Notes: a model not told the origin generated them from the letters alone. Shown: positions 26,612-39,552, counted from the stretch's first letter. The stretch is DNA of 59,813 nucleotides from Deltaproteobacteria bacterium (GCA_017303575.1 JAFLCL010000022.1:1-59813); one strand, 5' to 3'. Translations and numbers: made by a program.

Positions 26612-27791
26612 GATCGCCGTCCTCGTGTGGCTCGTCGTGGGCTGCACGTCGGAGCGTTCCGCGGGGAGCGCGTGCGCCGACGGCGTCTGCGCCGAGGGTC
26701 TCGCGTGCGAGCGCGGCGTGTGCCGCGTGCCGAGCGATGCGAGCACGACTCCCGACGCGAGACTCGCGGACGACGCGTCCCGTCGAGACCCGGACGACGC
26801 GGCGATGTCGAGCGAGGCGTCAGCCGACGCGCCCGAACCGCGCGATGCCCACATTCCTTGGGACGTTCGGCTCGCGCCGCCGCCCGACGATCCCCCGCCG
26901 GACGACTCGGGACCCATCGACCCGTCGCCCTCACCACGCACGTGCGTCCTCGACGGTGCTGCGAGCGACGTCGCCTTCGACTGGGAGCGGCATCGGGTGG
27001 TCTCGGTGCACGCCGATGCGGGACGCGTCACGTGGGTCGAGCTCGCCGACTGCACGCAGACCCAGGTCGTTCTCGAGGGTCGGCCTTCCGCCTCGTTCTT
27101 CGACGCGTTCCGCGACGAGGTGCTCGTGGGCGCCGCGATACCGGCGACCGATCCGAGCTCGGGTCGACTCGACGTGGTCGACGCGCGGAGCCGCGAGGTG
27201 CTGACGACGCACTCCATCGCGTTCGCGCCGCGGAGCGTGGTCGCAGACGGTCGAGGGCACGCATGGGTCGGCGCGCGCGATGTCCTCTACTGGATGGACC
27301 TCACGACCGGCGACACGACGCCGGTCGCGCGGGTCGAGTCGACGGACCTCTCGCTCCATCCCGCGCGGGACCGCGTCTACTTCGAGTACGCGGAACAGAT
27401 CGCGCGCGTGGGCGAGAGCGAGGGCAGCTACCGCGCGGTTCGGACCGGTGCGCGATGCAGGATCCGAGCGCACCCGAGCGGCACGAGCATCGTCTCGACG
27501 TGCGGTGTGTTCCTCGCGAGCAACTCCTCGCTCGACCTCGTGCGGATCGGCTCGTTCGATCTGCCGTGGATCGATCTGGCGTTCGAGCGATCGGGAGCGC
27601 GCATGTTCTCGCTCGACGGACGCGATGAGCTCGCCGTGCACGACGCCACGACCTTCGCGCTCCTCGCCTCCGTCCCACTGAGTCGCACGCCCCGTCGCGT
27701 GTTCGTCGGGCCCGACTACGTCGTGCTCCTCTACGACGAGACCGCGCCCGCCCGCACCACGCTCGAGGTGCGAGCGCTCGCGACGCTGTGA
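26598..27791 (+). CDS. Propeller-like lipoprotein, second of tandem pair
   Basis: A 397-residue paralog of the preceding gene: lipobox VVGC, four-cysteine module (SACADGVCAEGLACERGVC), a long Asp/Pro-rich linker (~45-118), then a propeller-like domain beginning FDWERHR and continuing with strands such as VVDARSREVLTTHS, SLHPARDRVYFEYA and DLAFERSGARMFSLDG. The ATG lies inside the end of the first gene (14-bp overlap), so the two form an operon. They presumably arose by tandem duplication and have diverged well beyond recent-repeat level. Confidence 0.78.
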   Translation: MRVPEIAVLVWLVVGCTSERSAGSACADGVCAEGLACERGVCRVPSDASTTPDARLADDASRRDPDDAAMSSEASADAPEPRDAHIPWDVRLAPPPDDPPPDDSGPIDPSPSPRTCVLDGAASDVAFDWERHRVVSVHADAGRVTWVELADCTQTQVVLEGRPSASFFDAFRDEVLVGAAIPATDPSSGRLDVVDARSREVLTTHSIAFAPRSVVADGRGHAWVGARDVLYWMDLTTGDTTPVARVESTDLSLHPARDRVYFEYAEQIARVGESEGSYRAVRTGARCRIRAHPSGTSIVSTCGVFLASNSSLDLVRIGSFDLPWIDLAFERSGARMFSLDGRDELAVHDATTFALLASVPLSRTPRRVFVGPDYVVLLYDETAPARTTLEVRALATL

Positions 27792-27795
27792 CGAC

Positions 27796-29445
27796 TCAGC
27801 GGGCGAAGAAGCTCCTGATCGTCGCGAGGCGCGAGCGGATCAGCAGCGGGATGCGCCACGCGGAGGTGAGGTTCTTCATGCGCTGCGCGTCGGCGAGCAG
27901 GTGGCCGAGCTGCCACAGGTTCTTGTCGTACGGCATCCAGTAGAGCTCGGGCGCTTCGTTGCCGTCGATGAGCACGGTGCGCGGTCGCGTGAAGAGCGCG
28001 AGCGAGGCGACACCGTTCGCGATGCCGGTGCCCGTGTCGCGCGTGCCGCTCCATGGCAGCGAAGGCATGCCGCCCGTGAGCGCGTGGTTGTTGATCGTCA
28101 CCACGCCCACCGACAGCTCGGCGGCGAGGCGCTCCGCGCGCGCGACGTCCTTCGTCCAGATCGAGCAGGTGAGCCCGTAGCGGCCCGCGTGGATCTGACG
28201 AAGGGCCTCGGCCGCGCCGTCGACGCGCACGATCGCGAGCACGGGGCCGAAGGTCTCGTCGCGCACGACCTCCATGTCGGCGTGGCAGTGATCGATCAGC
28301 GTCGGCTCGTAGAAGAGACCGATCGGGCCCGTGCCGTGATCGACGCGCTTGCCGCCCGTGACGACGCTCGCGCCGCGCTTCTTCGCATCCGCGACGTGCT
28401 GCTCGACGAGCGCGAGCTGTCGTCCGTTGCACATCGGCGAGAGGTCCACGTCCCCCGGCGCGCCCGGCCCGACCTTGAGGCGCCGCCACGCGTCCGCGAG
28501 CCGCTGCACGAGCTGATCGGCGATGCGTCGATCGACGTAGGCGATCTCGATCGCGCCACACGCCTGGCCGACGTTGTGGAGCGCCCAGTGCGTGAGGCCC
28601 GCGATCGTTCGGTCGAGGTCGCAGTCGTCGAGCACGATCGCCGCATCCTTGCCGCCGAGCTCGGCGGAGAACGGGATGAGCTTGCTCGCGCAGCGTGCGC
28701 CCACGTCCTTGCCCGCGTTCACCGAGCCGGTGAAGACGCACGCGTCGATGCCCGCGTCGATGAGCGCCACACCCACTTCGCGCCCGCCGATCACGGTCAT
28801 CAGCAGATCGGGCGGCAGCACCTCGGACAGACGTTCGGCCATCCAGGACTCGACGCGCGTCGCGTGCTCGCTCGGCTTGAGCACCACGGCGTTGCCGGTG
28901 AGCAGCGCAGGGAACACGGAGCGGAAGAGCGTGGCGACGGGGTAGTTCCACGGCGCGATGACGCCGACCACACCGCGCGGCACGTGATCGATGTAGGCGC
29001 GCTTCTTCGGGAACGCGATCGGGTTGAGCGAGGCCTTCTCGCGTTTGGTGCCCTCGCGCACCACGGCCGCCCAGGCGTTCACCTGATCGAGCGGGCCGAT
29101 CACCTCGCTCATCAGCGCGTCGACCTCGAGCTTGCCGACCTCGTCGCGCATGAGCTCGATCACCTCGTTGCGTCGCTCGAGGATCGTGTGGGCCGCGCGC
29201 GTCAGCTCCTTCACGCGATCGTCGAACGTGCGGCGAGCCCAGCCCGCCTGCGCGATGCGCGCACGATCGACTGCCTTCTTCACGTCCTCTTCGCTGCTCG
29301 TCGCGATCGTCGGCAGCGGCCGGAGATCGAGCGGCGAGAGCGTGTGGATCGCGCCACCTCGCACGACGGGCTCGAGCGGCAGCGCCGCGACCGCATCGAC
29401 GTTGGCGCCGTGCGAGGCGCCATCCACCTTGCTCACCTGGCTCAT
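27796..29445 (-). CDS. Aldehyde dehydrogenase family protein
   Basis: A 549-residue NAD(P)-dependent aldehyde dehydrogenase. Key residues are in place: N168 in PWNYP, K190 in VLKPSEHA, FTGSVNAGKDVG (238-249), general base E262 in ELGGKD and the nucleophile C296 in GQACGAIE. It oxidises an aldehyde to an acid, but the substrate is not evident. The length exceeds the usual ~490 because of an N-terminal extension (~40 residues) and a C-terminal tail past residue 500, seen in membrane-associated or long-chain ALDHs. The frame runs open to 30042 but overlaps the opposite gene there; ATG 29445 is the family start. TAGACC lies eight bases upstream. Confidence 0.9.
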   Translation of the reverse strand: MSQVSKVDGASHGANVDAVAALPLEPVVRGGAIHTLSPLDLRPLPTIATSSEEDVKKAVDRARIAQAGWARRTFDDRVKELTRAAHTILERRNEVIELMRDEVGKLEVDALMSEVIGPLDQVNAWAAVVREGTKREKASLNPIAFPKKRAYIDHVPRGVVGVIAPWNYPVATLFRSVFPALLTGNAVVLKPSEHATRVESWMAERLSEVLPPDLLMTVIGGREVGVALIDAGIDACVFTGSVNAGKDVGARCASKLIPFSAELGGKDAAIVLDDCDLDRTIAGLTHWALHNVGQACGAIEIAYVDRRIADQLVQRLADAWRRLKVGPGAPGDVDLSPMCNGRQLALVEQHVADAKKRGASVVTGGKRVDHGTGPIGLFYEPTLIDHCHADMEVVRDETFGPVLAIVRVDGAAEALRQIHAGRYGLTCSIWTKDVARAERLAAELSVGVVTINNHALTGGMPSLPWSGTRDTGTGIANGVASLALFTRPRTVLIDGNEAPELYWMPYDKNLWQLGHLLADAQRMKNLTSAWRIPLLIRSRLATIRSFFAR

Positions 29446-29514
29446 GCCGCGCCGGTCTAGCAGGGGAGCCCCGTCCCGCCACGGCACCGCGCCGCGTACC
29501 CTGGGCCCTCTCAC

Positions 29515-29545
29515 GAGGAGGCGTCCCATGGCGGCGGCACAATGA
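29515..29545 (+). promoter_or_regulatory. Shine-Dalgarno plus five-codon minicistron overlapping next start
   Basis: GAGGAGG (29515-29521), six bases, then ATG 29528 opening a five-codon ORF (MAAAQ) whose TGA (29543-29545) overlaps the ATG at 29542 of the next gene. The longer gene has no good ribosome site of its own. This suggests translational coupling, or a frameshift in the true N-terminus. Confidence 0.45.
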
Positions 29546-30066
29546 CATTGGTGATCGATCTGGGGCTCGAGCGGTTCGCCACCGACCGAGCGCACCGAGA
29601 GGTCGCCCAGGCCGTGCTCGGCGCGATGGTCGACGGCCGCCTCACGACGCTCGTGCGCGAGATCCTCGGCTCGATCGACGACGTGCGCTCCGAGCGACCC
29701 CTCGAGGTCCTCGAGGCCGTTCGCGCCCCACGGACCGAGCCGATCGTGCGGCTCGCGGCGCCCGAGGTGGCCACAGAGGTGCTGAAGGATGTGCGCGCGC
29801 TCTATCGCGAGCTCACCCACGTCGCCTTCGCGTGGGACGAGCTCGAGACGTTGCGCATCGCGGACCTCGACGAGCTCTTCCTCGTGCTCGACGGGCCCGC
29901 CGGCTCGCGCCGGAAGATCGAGCTGCCTCTCCTCGGAGCACGCGCCGTCGCCAACTTCCTCGACTTCGACCAGCGCTGGCCGCGCCGCAACGACGAGCGC
30001 CTCTGGGCAGCGCGACGCCTGCGCGCGATCGCCGAGCGGCACCGCCTGATCCTCGCCGCGGGCTGA
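29542..30066 (+). CDS. Hypothetical soluble protein
   Basis: A 174-residue, mostly helical and acidic soluble protein with no signal peptide, membrane segment or motif that I recognise. Recurrent blocks such as LTTLVREILGSIDDV and FDQRWPRRNDERLWAARRL suggest a compact all-alpha fold. The ATG overlaps the stop of a five-codon minicistron that carries the only good Shine-Dalgarno (29515). It lies divergent from the aldehyde dehydrogenase gene and convergent with trxC. No function assigned. Confidence 0.62.
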   Translation: MTLVIDLGLERFATDRAHREVAQAVLGAMVDGRLTTLVREILGSIDDVRSERPLEVLEAVRAPRTEPIVRLAAPEVATEVLKDVRALYRELTHVAFAWDELETLRIADLDELFLVLDGPAGSRRKIELPLLGARAVANFLDFDQRWPRRNDERLWAARRLRAIAERHRLILAAG

Positions 30067-30093
30067 ACCGTGCTCCTCGGCGCTCGAGGGTGA

Positions 30094-30513
30094 TCAGAGG
30101 CCGAGCGCGCGCTCGAGCTGCGCCGCCGGCATCGCGCCGCTGATGCGCGCGGTCTCGCTGCCAGCGTCGAAGCGCACGAACGTCGGGATGCTCTGCACGG
30201 CGTGCTGTGCGCCGAGCGCTGGCAGCGCCTGCGTGTCGACTTTCACCACGAGCACGTCACCGCTGCGCTTCTTCGCGAGCTTCTCGAGCTCGGGCGCGAC
30301 GACGCGACACGGACCGCACCACGGGGCCCAGAAGTCGACGAGCACGGGCACCGGGCTCTCGCGCACGAGCGCGGCGAATTCCTCGGCGCTGCCGATGACG
30401 ACGGGAGCGTCGGCAGCGATCGAGGTCTTGCAGCGTCCACAGCGCGGGCGATCGCGCAGGCGGGACGCGGGCACGCGGTTGCCAGCACCGCAGCTCGGGC
30501 AGGTGAGGATCAT
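30094..30513 (-). CDS. trxC: Thioredoxin 2 (zinc-ribbon thioredoxin)
   Basis: A 139-residue protein with an N-terminal zinc ribbon (C5xxC8 and C25xxC28) followed by a thioredoxin domain with active site WCGPC (65-69) and the cis-proline loop SIPTF. This two-domain order defines thioredoxin 2. TrxC reduces protein disulfides in the cytosol and its zinc ribbon responds to oxidation. The length matches the E. coli protein (139). TACGGA lies six bases before the ATG, close to the recurrent -10-like pattern. Confidence 0.94.
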   Translation of the reverse strand: MILTCPSCGAGNRVPASRLRDRPRCGRCKTSIAADAPVVIGSAEEFAALVRESPVPVLVDFWAPWCGPCRVVAPELEKLAKKRSGDVLVVKVDTQALPALGAQHAVQSIPTFVRFDAGSETARISGAMPAAQLERALGL

Positions 30514-30638
30514 GGGCTGTCCGTAAGGCGCAGCGCGGGGGGATCAACGTGGGCGCACGCGTGCCCCGGCCGAACGAGCGGGAGCGCGCGCTCGGGCGAC
30601 GCCTCGGCGATCTCTCGCCATGACGCCCCGGATCGCGC

Positions 30639-30644
30639 TACGGT
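30639..30644 (+). promoter_or_regulatory. -10-like TACGGT, 8 nt before ATG
   Basis: TACGGT followed by eight bases and ATG 30653, supporting that start over the ATG at 30620, which lies upstream of the hexamer. Confidence 0.5.
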
Positions 30645-30652
30645 CCGCAACG

Positions 30653-31480
30653 ATGCTGGATCGAGAGCTCGTCGAGGCCGTGAAGCTCGCGCGCGAAGCG
30701 GGGGCGATCCTCCTCGACGTGTACGGCACGGACTTCAGCGTCCGCATGAAGGGTCATGAAGACCCGGTGACCGAGGCGGACACGCGGGTGAACTCGTTCC
30801 TCGTCGGTCGCATCCGCGAGACCTTCCCCGCCGACAGCATCATCGCGGAAGAGACCGCGAGCTCGAACAGCCGCGCCACCTCGAACCGCTGCTGGTACGT
30901 CGATCCGCTCGATGGCACGAAGGAATTCATCGCGAAGAACGGCGAGTTCAGCGTGATGATCGGCCTCGCGATCGATGGTGAGGCGCGCCTCGGCGTCGTC
31001 TACCAGCCCACCGAGGGCAAGCTCTACCGCGGCGTCATCGGCGACGGCGCGTTCTACGAGCAGGGCGACAAGACATGGGTCCTCAAGGTCTCCGACGTGA
31101 AGGAGCCCAAGGACATGCGCCTCGTCGTGAGCCGCTCGCATCGCTCGGAGACCACGAGCAAGCTCGTCGAGAAGCTCGGCATCACGCAGGAGTTCCCGAG
31201 CGGCTCGGTGGGCCTCAAGGTGGGTCTGCTCGCGGAGCGCAAGGCCGACCTCTACGTGCACCTCTCGGACAAGACGAGCGCCTGGGACGCCTGCGCGCCC
31301 GACGCGATCCTCCGCGCTGCGGGAGGCACGTTCGTGGATCTCGCAGGCCGCGCGCTCGAGTACTCCGGCACCGAGCTCAAGAACAAGCGCGGCATCCTCG
31401 CGTGCAATCGGAAGGGCTTCGAGGCGGTCGCGCCCACGGTCCTCGAGATCGCGAAGGAAGCCGGTCTCGTCACGGACTGA
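30653..31480 (+). CDS. cysQ: Inositol monophosphatase-fold phosphatase, CysQ-like
   Basis: A 275-residue Mg-dependent phosphatase. Metal motifs: EDPVTEADT (36-44), EE (66-67), DPLDGTKEF (84-92, the CysQ-type variant of DPIDGT) and SAWDACAPDAIL near the C-terminus. DGTKEF favours 3'(2'),5'-bisphosphate nucleotidase (pAp to AMP, sulfur assimilation) over inositol monophosphatase. An ATG at 30620 would add 11 residues, but the TACGGT hexamer between the two favours 30653. The following gene starts five bases after the stop. Confidence 0.85.
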   Translation: MLDRELVEAVKLAREAGAILLDVYGTDFSVRMKGHEDPVTEADTRVNSFLVGRIRETFPADSIIAEETASSNSRATSNRCWYVDPLDGTKEFIAKNGEFSVMIGLAIDGEARLGVVYQPTEGKLYRGVIGDGAFYEQGDKTWVLKVSDVKEPKDMRLVVSRSHRSETTSKLVEKLGITQEFPSGSVGLKVGLLAERKADLYVHLSDKTSAWDACAPDAILRAAGGTFVDLAGRALEYSGTELKNKRGILACNRKGFEAVAPTVLEIAKEAGLVTD

Positions 31481-31485
31481 TCCTC

Positions 31486-32307
31486 GTGGGTCGTCACAAG
31501 GCGGGCTGGGGCAGCCTCGGACATCGGCATCACGGCCGTTTCGGCAGCGGCTACCGGCGCGGGTACTCGGGCCGAGGCGGCGGTGGTGGTCTCGGGATCG
31601 TGGGCGTCCTCGTGGCGCTGATCGCGCTCGGCTCGATGTCGGCTGTCTCGTGGGTCGAGGCACACCCGAGCCGCCTCCTCTGGGCGGCGTTGGCGCTGGC
31701 CGTCCTCGGGGGCAGCGGGTTCATCGTGTTCCGCTCGCTGCCCGCGTCGGGTCCTCCGCCACCATCGCCGACGCCGAACCGCACGTGGGACGTGACCGGC
31801 ATGCGCCTCGCGATCGACGCGAGCGTGGCGCCTCGCGTGATCGCTGCGCTCGAGAAGGCCGTTGGGGAGCCGGTGCCCACGCGGCTCGCGCGCATCGCCT
31901 CGGTGTTGCTCGACAGTCGCGATCAGTGGCGCCTCGCTGCGCTCGACGCGACCAAGCCGCTTCCCGAGCCCAAGGCCGACAAGCTCTTCGAGAGCTGGGC
32001 CGCGGACGTGCGCAAGCGCTTCGCGCCCACGGGGCGACCGAGCCTCGAAGACGCATACCGATCGAGCGGCCTCCTCGTCGTGTGCCTTCACGTGCAGACG
32101 AGCGAAGAGATCCCTGACGCGGAGCCGTCGGGCGCAGACGCAGTCGCGCGCACGCTCGGGCACCTGCAGACGATGCGCACCGACATCCGCCAGGTCGATC
32201 TCTGGTCCTCGAGCGAGCCCCTCTCCTCCGGCGAGCTCGCCGATCTCGACCGCACCCTCGTCCACGCAGACCCACCCTCGATCACATCCGACGGCATCCG
32301 CTACTGA
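31486..32307 (+). CDS. Membrane protein, possibly DUF1517-like
   Basis: A 273-residue protein starting at GTG 31486, just downstream of the cysQ-like gene. It begins with a His/Gly/Arg-rich tail (residues 1-38) and has two membrane helices (~38-60 and ~68-88), followed by a soluble alpha/beta domain. The C-terminal pattern (LLVVCLHVQTSEEIPD, DIRQVDLWSSSEPLSSGELADLD) resembles DUF1517 proteins by eye. The gene end overlaps the convergent minus-strand gene by seven bases. Function unknown. Confidence 0.65.
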   Translation: MGRHKAGWGSLGHRHHGRFGSGYRRGYSGRGGGGGLGIVGVLVALIALGSMSAVSWVEAHPSRLLWAALALAVLGGSGFIVFRSLPASGPPPPSPTPNRTWDVTGMRLAIDASVAPRVIAALEKAVGEPVPTRLARIASVLLDSRDQWRLAALDATKPLPEPKADKLFESWAADVRKRFAPTGRPSLEDAYRSSGLLVVCLHVQTSEEIPDAEPSGADAVARTLGHLQTMRTDIRQVDLWSSSEPLSSGELADLDRTLVHADPPSITSDGIRY

Positions 32308-33020
32308 GCTGCCTCGCGCGCCTCACGCTCGTGCGCCGCACGCCAGGCGAGGTGATCGGAGAGCACACGTGCGATCGACTCGACGGCAGCATCGGGACGC
32401 GGCGAGAGGAGCCACATGTCCGATTCATTGCGCACCTGAAGCAGCGGCGGAGGTCTTGCGCCATGCACCGCGCGGACCTCCATCACGTCGCGGATCTCGA
32501 TGCGGCGCCACCACCAACGCGCGACCAGTTGCTGACCGTCTGAACGGAGCGCGAGTGGAGCTCCCCGCACCATCAGCCACAGCATGACCGCGAAGGGCGG
32601 AGCTGAGAGGACGTACCCCACGGTGCTGCCCATCAGCCACATCGTCAGGAAGAGCCACGCGAAGCAGCCCATCGAGAACGCGATCAGAACGAAGAGATCC
32701 TCTCCTTGCACGCGGATCGTGACCGCCGGAACGCTCGAGGCCTTCGGGGCCGCGCGGTACGCCACGTCGGGCGGCGCCTGGGCATCGACGACCAAAGCGC
32801 CCGGGACGAGCACGTTCAGCGCGGCCACGCTCGCGTAGAAGCGCGCACGCGCCGCGCGTTCGGAGACGACCTCACTCGATGCCTCGACGAACGCCGTCTC
32901 GGGCTCTCGCTCCACGGACCCGAGGATGCCTTCGTCGTCGGTCGAACGTCGGACCGATCGCTCTCTCGATGGCGGCCGCGCCGCATCGACCATTTCCTTC
33001 CGAATCGCCCGACCGAACAC
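32301..33020 (-). CDS. Membrane protein, member A of PH-like tandem array
   Basis: A 239-residue protein with a charged N-terminal ~65 residues, the array motif DVAYRAAPKASSVP (91-104), two membrane helices (~110-155), and a C-terminal beta domain beginning LALRSDGQQLVARWWWRRIEIRD, which reads like a bacterial PH domain strand pair. It is the last of four co-directional genes behind gyrB that share the same order: helical N-terminus, YR(A/D) motif, two TM helices, basic beta domain. GTG 33020 is taken as start; ATG 32993 is an alternative. No family recognised. Confidence 0.65.
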   Translation of the reverse strand: MFGRAIRKEMVDAARPPSRERSVRRSTDDEGILGSVEREPETAFVEASSEVVSERAARARFYASVAALNVLVPGALVVDAQAPPDVAYRAAPKASSVPAVTIRVQGEDLFVLIAFSMGCFAWLFLTMWLMGSTVGYVLSAPPFAVMLWLMVRGAPLALRSDGQQLVARWWWRRIEIRDVMEVRAVHGARPPPLLQVRNESDMWLLSPRPDAAVESIARVLSDHLAWRAAHEREAREAAQ

Positions 33021-33035
33021 GGGCGACGCAACCTC

Positions 33036-33599
33036 TCACGCCGCTTCGTGATTCCGTTCGTCCATCGCGCGCGCCATCGCGGCGATCAGCTCCGGCACGC
33101 TCTCGGCGAGCGCCGTGTCGGCGGCGACGTCGAGCGTGATCGCCCCTGACCTCGAGGACGCGAGCACGAGCATCTTCGTGCGCTCCGACCACTTGCACAC
33201 GAAGCCCGCATCACCGACACGCGCGCGCCACTCGCGTCCCAAGGTGCGTGGCACCCGGACCTCGTCGCCCTCGACGACGAGGTGCGCGTCGCTCGTAGCC
33301 ACTCCCGTGCTCACGAGCCGAACGGCGATCACCGCGAGTCCGATCAGCAATGGGGGAAAGGCGGCGACGCCGAGGGCCGCGAGGGGCATCGCGAGCGCGA
33401 CGAGGACGAGCGGTGTGTGGGCGCGAACGACGGGCAGCACGACAGTCACCTTGCGGACAGGCCCCTCCGAGGCCGCGCGGTAGCCGTGGTCGCGCGGCTC
33501 GGTGATCGTCATGACGACACGATCCGCGTGCTGGGCGCGGAGCACGGCGACGAGGCGATCGACCTCGGCCCATCCCGTCGCGACCGTCGCGTCCTCCAT
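33036..33599 (-). CDS. Membrane protein, member B of PH-like tandem array
   Basis: A 187-residue protein: helical N-terminus, array motif DHGYRAASEGPVRKV (~37-51), two membrane helices (~62-100), then LVVEGDEVRVPRTLGREWRARV, the shared 'EGDE' strand pair, and a beta-rich C-terminus. The start ATG 33599 is chosen over an upstream GTG at 33641 by comparison with the other members. It is followed after 15 bp by member A. Function unknown. Confidence 0.65.
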   Translation of the reverse strand: MEDATVATGWAEVDRLVAVLRAQHADRVVMTITEPRDHGYRAASEGPVRKVTVVLPVVRAHTPLVLVALAMPLAALGVAAFPPLLIGLAVIAVRLVSTGVATSDAHLVVEGDEVRVPRTLGREWRARVGDAGFVCKWSERTKMLVLASSRSGAITLDVAADTALAESVPELIAAMARAMDERNHEAA

Positions 33600-33647
33600 C
33601 GTTCGACTCTGACACGCTCTCGCACGAGCGAGTGCGTACACCTCGGG

Positions 33648-34322
33648 CTACCGGGACCGCGAGCTCTCACGTTGCTCCACGAAGAGACCGCAGAGCTCCA
33701 CCACCGCGAGCGCGCCTCGGTCCGAGGGGGAGATGGAGAGGAACGCGTCCGCTCCTCGAAAGCGCTCGGGCTCGGCGGTGAAGAGCGCCCGCTGCACCTC
33801 TTTCGAGCGCCACGGGCCATCGACCCAACGGAGCCGACGCGGCAGGGTGCGATCGCGGCGCCACGGCACGGAGAGCGTGAGCTCGTCGCCTTCGAGCCTG
33901 ATCTCGTGTGGCCAACGCACCGCGGGCAACACGAGACCCAGCGTCGTGACGAGGAGTGCGACGAGACCCAGCCACGGCGCAGCGAGCGCTGAGGCGATCG
34001 GCAGTGCCACATAGAACGACGCAGCGGGCACGAGGACCTCAGCGAGCGTCGGGACCAGGTAGGCACGAAAGCGTGCTCGCACGGTCGTCGACGTCTCCTC
34101 GGCCGCAGGGTCGCGGTAGCCATGCGCCGCCGAAGCGCGTGTCGACTCTCGCACCTCGAGCCCGGGGCGGTCGTGTTCGGGCAGGGACGCGAGCCACGCG
34201 AGCCGCTGCTCGATGCACGCCCGAATCTCTCGGCGCGACCGACGCTGTGACGAGGCGCTCGCGAGGATCTCGTCGAGCTCGCTCAGCGCATCCGTCGCTC
34301 GATCTCGCGCGGTCTCGCCCAT
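33648..34322 (-). CDS. Membrane protein, member C of PH-like tandem array
   Basis: A 224-residue protein with a long helical N-terminus (~1-60), array motif AHGYRDPAAEETS (~66-78), two membrane helices (~88-135), and the strand pair IRLEGDELTLSVPWRRDRTLP, the clearest copy of the shared motif. The C-terminus is beta-rich (FLSISPSDRGALAVVELCG). It lies 48 bp upstream of member B and 90 bp downstream of member D. Function unknown. Confidence 0.68.
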   Translation of the reverse strand: MGETARDRATDALSELDEILASASSQRRSRREIRACIEQRLAWLASLPEHDRPGLEVRESTRASAAHGYRDPAAEETSTTVRARFRAYLVPTLAEVLVPAASFYVALPIASALAAPWLGLVALLVTTLGLVLPAVRWPHEIRLEGDELTLSVPWRRDRTLPRRLRWVDGPWRSKEVQRALFTAEPERFRGADAFLSISPSDRGALAVVELCGLFVEQRESSRSR

Positions 34323-34412
34323 GAGCGCCTGCGGACCAACCGCTTCGTCGACGTCGGCATTCCGATGCGCGCTCTGGCCTCGCCTCGGGGCTGATCACGA
34401 TCGTTCTCGACC

Positions 34413-38344
<3,932 letters not shown>

Positions 38345-38345
38345 C

Positions 38346-38351
38346 TAGCGT
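38346..38351 (+). promoter_or_regulatory. -10-like TAGCGT, 7 nt before ATG
   Basis: TAGCGT, seven bases, ATG 38359. No Shine-Dalgarno. Confidence 0.5.
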
Positions 38352-38358
38352 CCGCGCC

Positions 38359-39552
38359 ATGCGTACTCGGCTTTCGTGCTCGCTCGCATGTCTCGTTCTC
38401 CTGGGGATCGCACAGCCTGCCGCCGCGCAGATCGTGCAGGAAGGAGCGGCGCAAGAGGGAGAGGCCGTGCCGCCTCCGCCCGAGGGCGCACAGGGCCTGG
38501 GACCGCCGGTCCAGACGCAGGTGCAGGTCCAGGTGCAGGAGCCCATCCAGGCCCAGCCCGTCCAGACGCAGCCGGTCCAGAACCAGCCCGCGCAGGGCGC
38601 CTCGGCCTACGGCGGGCAGCCCGTCTACCAGGCGGCGCCGCAGGCGTACCCGACGCCCGAGCCGCTCGTGCCTGCGCAGCGCCGCGGTGATCGGCTGGAG
38701 GACACCGCGAACGCGGGCGAGATCGTCGACCTCATGATCACGACGGGCGCGTACGGCGTGCTCCTCGGCAACTCGATCGTCACGTGGGCCGACCTCGATC
38801 AGACCTTCGATCCGGCGACGGGAATGATGATTCGCTCGAGCGATGACGTGGTGCGCATCCGCTTCGTCTCGACCTTCCTCGGCGCCGCGCTGAGCCTGAC
38901 CGGTCTGCTCGCGAGCGACGCGCCGCGCGGCGTGCCCACGACGATGGCGATGGGCCTGCGCTTCGGCCTCGCGTTCTCGGCGTTCGGCGCGGGCGCCGCG
39001 TCGAGCTCCGGCTCGGCCGACGATCTCCTCGCGGTGATGGCGATCGGCGGCGTGGTGGGCATGGGCCTCGGCGCAGGCCTGGGCTTCGGGCTGCGTCCGC
39101 ATCCCTCGCGCTCACGCTTCGTCGAGTCGGGCTTCCTCTGGGGCACGGCGCTCGGCGGCATGCTCGGCGGTTGGTTCGGCGACAATGGCCAGGCCGTGCT
39201 CGGCGGCATGCTCGCGGGCAGCCTCGGCGCGATGGTCGCCCACTCGATCGTCGCGGCGCTCGTGCCCGTCCACATCGGACGCGGCTGGCTGATGAACGGC
39301 GCGTTCGCCGTCGGCTGCGGCCTCGCCGCCTTCCTCACGTGGGGCTTCGGCGGCGGCTCGGTGAGCGGCGACACCTACCTCGCCACGATGAGCGCGACAG
39401 GCTTCGTGGCGCTCGCCGTCGTCTTCGCGCTGACGGACTTCATCCAGGACGCGGGCTGGGACGAGAGCCTCCCCGAGGTCGTGCGGAACATGAACATCGA
39501 CGTGGCGCCCACGCAGGGCGGCGCGATCGGCAACGTTCGCCTGACCTTCTGA
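38359..39552 (+). CDS. Glycine-rich envelope protein with PQ-rich linker
   Basis: A 397-residue protein with a Sec signal peptide (cleavage after QPAAAQ), a low-complexity linker of Val-Gln and Pro-Gln repeats (~45-100; QVQVQVQ, QAQPVQTQPVQ), then about ten glycine/alanine-rich hydrophobic stretches (for example AIGGVVGMGLGAGLGFGL and GTALGGMLGGWFG). It ends in Phe (GGAIGNVRLTF), as outer-membrane barrels do. An outer-membrane or channel-like location is inferred. No family recognised. The linker could span the periplasm or bind another protein. Confidence 0.7.
   Translation: MRTRLSCSLACLVLLGIAQPAAAQIVQEGAAQEGEAVPPPPEGAQGLGPPVQTQVQVQVQEPIQAQPVQTQPVQNQPAQGASAYGGQPVYQAAPQAYPTPEPLVPAQRRGDRLEDTANAGEIVDLMITTGAYGVLLGNSIVTWADLDQTFDPATGMMIRSSDDVVRIRFVSTFLGAALSLTGLLASDAPRGVPTTMAMGLRFGLAFSAFGAGAASSSGSADDLLAVMAIGGVVGMGLGAGLGFGLRPHPSRSRFVESGFLWGTALGGMLGGWFGDNGQAVLGGMLAGSLGAMVAHSIVAALVPVHIGRGWLMNGAFAVGCGLAAFLTWGFGGGSVSGDTYLATMSATGFVALAVVFALTDFIQDAGWDESLPEVVRNMNIDVAPTQGGAIGNVRLTF

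Noticed and set aside
27731..29548. 605-codon minus-strand ORF in another frame of the aldehyde dehydrogenase
   Set aside because: Arg-rich out-of-frame translation; the ALDH frame carries all catalytic residues.
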